From positions 1-23,372 of the forward strand of contig JAOTTL010000047.1 in the NCBI GenBank assembly GCA_029864385.1: DNA of 23,372 nucleotides. Direction: 5' to 3'. The notes below the pieces were generated by a model that had not been told where the DNA came from, ran no database searches, and saw nothing but the letters and a program-made list of their open reading frames with translations. Positions 20,465 to 23,372 of this stretch are shown piece after piece. The first letter of the stretch is position 1, and every line of letters starts with the position of its first letter. The DNA comes from SG8-41 sp029864385 (GTDB taxonomy: Bacteria > Pseudomonadota > Gammaproteobacteria > Burkholderiales > SG8-41). A program made the position numbers and the translations under genes.

Positions 20465-21241
20465 TCAGTGCGGCAGGTGCCCCGGATTCCAGAAGTTGCC
20501 GGTGCGGATCATGCTGGCGATCCGTTCGCCGTGCTCGATCCAGGAGTTCTCGTTGAACCGGGCCTGCTCCTCGGGATCGAACTCGACGCGCTCGACGCGC
20601 GCTTCCCATTTGCCGTCGCCAAGATAGTCGACCACCGCATAAGCAGGGCGGGGATCGCCGTCCCAGCTCATGCCAACGGCCGCGACGCACACCAGGATCT
20701 GGGTCTTGTTCGGCTTCTTGAGATAGCGCACCGACGGGCCGTGGATATGGCCATGCGCTCCGACGTCGAAGTCGTCGTCCTTGAGCTTCTCGGCGATCTG
20801 CTCGTCCTTCAGACGCGCGGGAAAAGCGTCGTTATCGCCGATGTCGTGGGGCGTGCCGTGGAACACGTGGAAATCGTGGCCGAGCTCCGGCGTATAGGTC
20901 ATCGAGAACGGGCGCTTCCTGATCCACTCCAGCTGCGCTTCCGTCATGCGTTCCCGCGTCATGCGGGTCATGCGGAACATCCATTCCTGGTGGTTGCTCT
21001 TCGGCTTGAGTTTCTCGTCGACCTTGTTCGCGACCCACAAGTCGACGTTGCCGACGAGGACGTCGATGTCGGGACGCTCCATGAAGTGCTCGACGATCTT
21101 GTCCGGTTCCGGCCCGAGTCCTATGAGGTCGCCCGGAACAATCACCTTGTCGGGCTTCTCCTTCGCCACCGCACGCTCGACTGCTTCGAGCTGCGGCACC
21201 TGTCCGTGAATGTCGGAATATAGACAGTATCTGAATCGCAT
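20465..21241 (-). CDS. Calcineurin-like metallophosphoesterase
   Basis: 258 residues from the ATG at 21241. That start is chosen over an upstream in-frame one because AGGAGG stands seven bases before it. The di-metal site motifs are D10 and H12 in SDIHGQ, D38 in GDLIGLG, N65 in GNVD, H128 in FHGTPHD, and H163, H165 and H167 in GAHGHIHG. The layout is that of the YfcE/MJ0936-type single-domain phosphodiesterases. The substrate is unknown. It is probably the first gene of a unit with the methyltransferase. Confidence 0.92.
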   Translation of the reverse strand: MRFRYCLYSDIHGQVPQLEAVERAVAKEKPDKVIVPGDLIGLGPEPDKIVEHFMERPDIDVLVGNVDLWVANKVDEKLKPKSNHQEWMFRMTRMTRERMTEAQLEWIRKRPFSMTYTPELGHDFHVFHGTPHDIGDNDAFPARLKDEQIAEKLKDDDFDVGAHGHIHGPSVRYLKKPNKTQILVCVAAVGMSWDGDPRPAYAVVDYLGDGKWEARVERVEFDPEEQARFNENSWIEHGERIASMIRTGNFWNPGHLPH

Positions 21242-21248
21242 GGCATTG

Positions 21249-21254
21249 CCTCCT
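21249..21254 (-). promoter_or_regulatory. Ribosome binding site that fixes the phosphoesterase start
   Basis: A perfect AGGAGG lies seven bases before the ATG at 21241. It lies inside the longer open frame (to 21277), so the 12 extra codons are not translated from here. Confidence 0.85.
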
Positions 21255-21427
21255 TTTGCGCTGGATGCTTCGGTCAAATACGGAAGCCGTACTCGACACG
21301 AAAGAATGGAATGGTATCAGAATGGTATCGTATCTTGAGGCGGCTCGCCGCCGCCATACTGAAAGGACGCAGTAGGCGACAAAAACATCGGTGGCCCTAT
21401 CCTTGGCAACACTTGGCGTGGGGTCTT

Positions 21428-22735
21428 TCAGATCAACACGAGGCTCATGGACGGGAACGCGATCACGGCAATCAGCACCGCGAGCATGATCATCGCAAAC
21501 GGAAAAGCCCCGGCGAAGATGTCACCGAGGGAAATCGAAGGGTCATTGATTGCGCTCTTGACCGTAAAGACCGACAGCCCGAGAGGCGGCGTCAGCAAAC
21601 CAATTTCCGCGCCGATTACGGTCACGACCCCAAACCAGACGAGGTCGCCGCCGAACGCGACCACCGCCGACATGAACAGCGGCGACGCGATCAGGATGAT
21701 CGAGGCAGTGTCGAGCACCGTGCCGAGCAGGATGAGCGTGAAGACGTAAATCGCCATGAGCTCGTTCAGGCCGAATTTCATCCCCTCGATCCACTCGCTG
21801 AAGAGCGTCGGCAACCCCGCAACGCCCAGCATGCGGCTGTACATGTTCGCGGCAATGATCAGCAACAGCAACGCGGCGGAGACGTAGCCAGCCTCGACGA
21901 AAATCTCCCAGAGGCTCCGTAGGCTGAGCGCGCGGCGCAGGAACCCGATGATGAGCGCGATCAGCGCGCCCAGCGCGCCCGCCTCGGTGGCAGTGACCAC
22001 GCCGCCGTAGATGCCGCCCAGAACCGTTACGACGAGCAATATCACGGGGCCCAGCATCTTCGCCTTCTTGACCAGCGAAATGACCGGGACGCTTGCATCC
22101 GGGCGGCGGCCGCCGACGAACCGGGGCATGAAGTGCGCCATCAGCACGATGCCAACTGCAAATGACGCCGCGAGCAGCAGGCCCGGAATTACGCCTGCCA
22201 GGAACATGTGGCCGACCGACTGCTCGGCGACGAAGGCGTAAATGATCATCATCACGCTTGGTGGAATGAGCATGCCCAGCACCGAGCTGCCCGCGACTAC
22301 GCCAACGCAAAAGCGTTTGCCGTAGGTGAGCCTTCTCATCTCGGGCAGGGAAACCCGAGTGAACACCGACGCGGATGCGATCGAGGAACCCGTGACCGAC
22401 GCAAACAGCGCGTTCGCCGCCACTGTCGCGATTCCAAGGCCGCCCTTCACGCGGCGGAAGGTATCGTTGGCGACGTCGTAGACGTCGCGCCCGACGCCGA
22501 TGCGGCTGACGACCAGACCCATGATCATGAAGAGCGGGATGGTCGCAAAATTGTAATCGCCGACCGCGTCACCCACGGCGAGGGTGAGAAGGTTGATGGC
22601 GAGGTCCATGCGATCGCGGATCAGCCACACGCCCAGCACCGATACCACGCCGAGCGCCACCGGGACGTAGAGCCCGGCGTAGATCAGCACCACGACGAGC
22701 ACCACCGACAATATGCCGATTTCGACAGGACCCAT
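21428..22735 (-). CDS. dctM: TRAP transporter large permease subunit
   Basis: 435 residues, almost wholly hydrophobic with 11 to 13 membrane segments. It is the ion-driven channel subunit of a tripartite ATP-independent periplasmic transporter. Typical DctM signatures are present: IPLFMIMGLVVSRIG near 65, ASVTGSSIASASV near 110, GSSVLGMLIPPSVMMIIYA near 150, and the C-terminal GAEIGLLTPPLGLSVF. It follows dctQ by 40 bases in the usual order Q-M. The substrate, normally an organic acid, cannot be read from the permease. Confidence 0.96.
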   Translation of the reverse strand: MGPVEIGILSVVLVVVLIYAGLYVPVALGVVSVLGVWLIRDRMDLAINLLTLAVGDAVGDYNFATIPLFMIMGLVVSRIGVGRDVYDVANDTFRRVKGGLGIATVAANALFASVTGSSIASASVFTRVSLPEMRRLTYGKRFCVGVVAGSSVLGMLIPPSVMMIIYAFVAEQSVGHMFLAGVIPGLLLAASFAVGIVLMAHFMPRFVGGRRPDASVPVISLVKKAKMLGPVILLVVTVLGGIYGGVVTATEAGALGALIALIIGFLRRALSLRSLWEIFVEAGYVSAALLLLIIAANMYSRMLGVAGLPTLFSEWIEGMKFGLNELMAIYVFTLILLGTVLDTASIILIASPLFMSAVVAFGGDLVWFGVVTVIGAEIGLLTPPLGLSVFTVKSAINDPSISLGDIFAGAFPFAMIMLAVLIAVIAFPSMSLVLI

Positions 22736-22775
22736 CTGTGTCTTATGCGTCGCGCAGCCGATGCCGGTCAGGCAT

Positions 22776-23300
22776 TCATCGGCGGCGGCGAGGCCGAAGC
22801 TCGCCCCACACCAGCACGAGAAATGCGAGGATGCCGGCGATCGAGCCGACGACGATGATGAGCTTCACCGGCCACTCCGGCACGGTGAAGAGCTGAGCGG
22901 TACCTTTGAACTCCCCCCTCTCGTAGGACTCGATCGCCCGCGGAACACCGCCGACAACGATCAACCCGAGAAACGCCGCGGCAATGAGGTCGAATAGAAC
23001 CCGCAACGCTCGCGAGAACCGCGGCGCGCGGTCGCCCAGCAGCGTCAGCAATCCCTCGGAACGCGTGAGCCGGCCGGCCCGCACCGCGTCGCCCAGCGCC
23101 AGGAACACGATCGCCACCAGCGAGAGCTCGACGATCTCGATGACCCCGAGTATCGGCGCCGAAAAGAACGTTCGCCCCAGAGCATCCGCATTGACCAGGA
23201 GGAGCAGACCGATTACCAGCAGCGCGCCCGTCACGTTGAGCACAGCGAGGACCCGGTAAAACCACCGGATCGTCGCGCCGTGCTCCGTGCCCGTGCCCAC
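22776..23300 (-). CDS. dctQ: TRAP transporter small permease subunit
   Basis: 174 residues with four hydrophobic segments at about 15-37, 50-70, 100-120 and 143-165. This is the DctQ pattern. NADALGRTFFSAPILGVIEI followed by VELSLVAIVFLALG is characteristic of the family. It pairs with the DctM channel just downstream. It ends with a run of arginines (RPRRRR) on the cytoplasmic side. Confidence 0.94.
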   Translation of the reverse strand: MGTGTEHGATIRWFYRVLAVLNVTGALLVIGLLLLVNADALGRTFFSAPILGVIEIVELSLVAIVFLALGDAVRAGRLTRSEGLLTLLGDRAPRFSRALRVLFDLIAAAFLGLIVVGGVPRAIESYERGEFKGTAQLFTVPEWPVKLIIVVGSIAGILAFLVLVWGELRPRRRR

Positions 23301-23322
23301 GCCTGCGCGCTAACGTCAGCTA

Positions 23323-23372
23323 CTAGCGGTCCCAGTCGCGCAGCGGCTTTTCTCCCGCGGCGCGCAGCGCTT
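23323..23372 (-). CDS. C-terminal end of an upstream gene, possibly dctP
   Basis: In one - strand frame the window edge encodes ALRAAGEKPLRDWDR followed by TAG, 22 bases before dctQ. The position fits the TRAP substrate-binding protein (DctP), which usually precedes dctQ. Fifteen residues are too few to identify the family; this is inferred from position. Confidence 0.4.
   Translation of the reverse strand, partial: ALRAAGEKPLRDWDR

Noticed and set aside
1..23372. tRNA or rRNA genes, phage genes, toxin-antitoxin or defence systems
   Set aside because: No cloverleaf, rRNA signature, integrase, or known defence or toxin motif was seen on either strand; structural RNA was not tested with a covariance model.

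Overview
This is a GC-rich, tightly packed chromosomal segment that reads as a betaproteobacterium. The order purM-purN-DUF3108 protein-RsmB-like methyltransferase, followed by desaturase, rpmB-rpmG, radC and coaBC-dut, matches neighbourhoods I know from Burkholderiales and Nitrosomonadales. The ribosomal proteins L28 and L33 are also of the Gram-negative, zinc-free type. No rRNA, tRNA, CRISPR array, phage gene or intact insertion sequence was seen. The assignment to a class is inference from gene order and protein sequence.

Layout. 1-5346 (mostly + strand): end of purM, purN, a DUF3108 envelope protein, an RsmB/NOP-type RNA methyltransferase and a membrane fatty-acid desaturase, ending in a strong terminator. 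5440-6669 (- strand): radC, rpmB, rpmG. 6838-9638 (+ strand): coaBC, dut, a CbiX-like chelatase and a secreted DUF192 protein. 9782-10392 (- strand): a PuuD-like four-helix membrane protein preceded by a 31-residue membrane peptide. 10490-10922 (- strand): an unrecognised gene that appears frameshifted in a GC-dinucleotide run. 11230-12027 (+ strand): a secreted, probably outer-membrane orphan. 12089-17816 (- strand): pcm, psiF-like, LLM oxidoreductase, histone-deacetylase-like deacetylase, PA0069-type radical SAM protein, Rossmann/DUF2520 protein and a coupled 97-residue protein. 17890-19437 (+ strand): Tat-exported PhoD-type phosphatase. 19705-23372 (- strand): SAM methyltransferase, calcineurin-like phosphoesterase and a TRAP transporter (dctM, dctQ, probable tail of dctP).

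Most of the genes are housekeeping: purines, CoA, dUTP hygiene, ribosome, rRNA modification. The striking feature is between the genes. At least ten gaps hold short-period degenerate tandem arrays. Seven have a 7- or 8-base period, with words such as GTGAATG, GTGACCG, GGTTCAA or CGTGAGAG. Three have a roughly 10-base period, with words such as ACGCAGATAA or CCGCAAAGAC. Most are arranged as two inverted arms around a short spacer. In most of the 7- and 8-base arrays the two arms share the same core word, while that word changes from locus to locus. The arrays avoid coding sequence but often abut start or stop codons. They are the best candidate here for an uncharacterised system.
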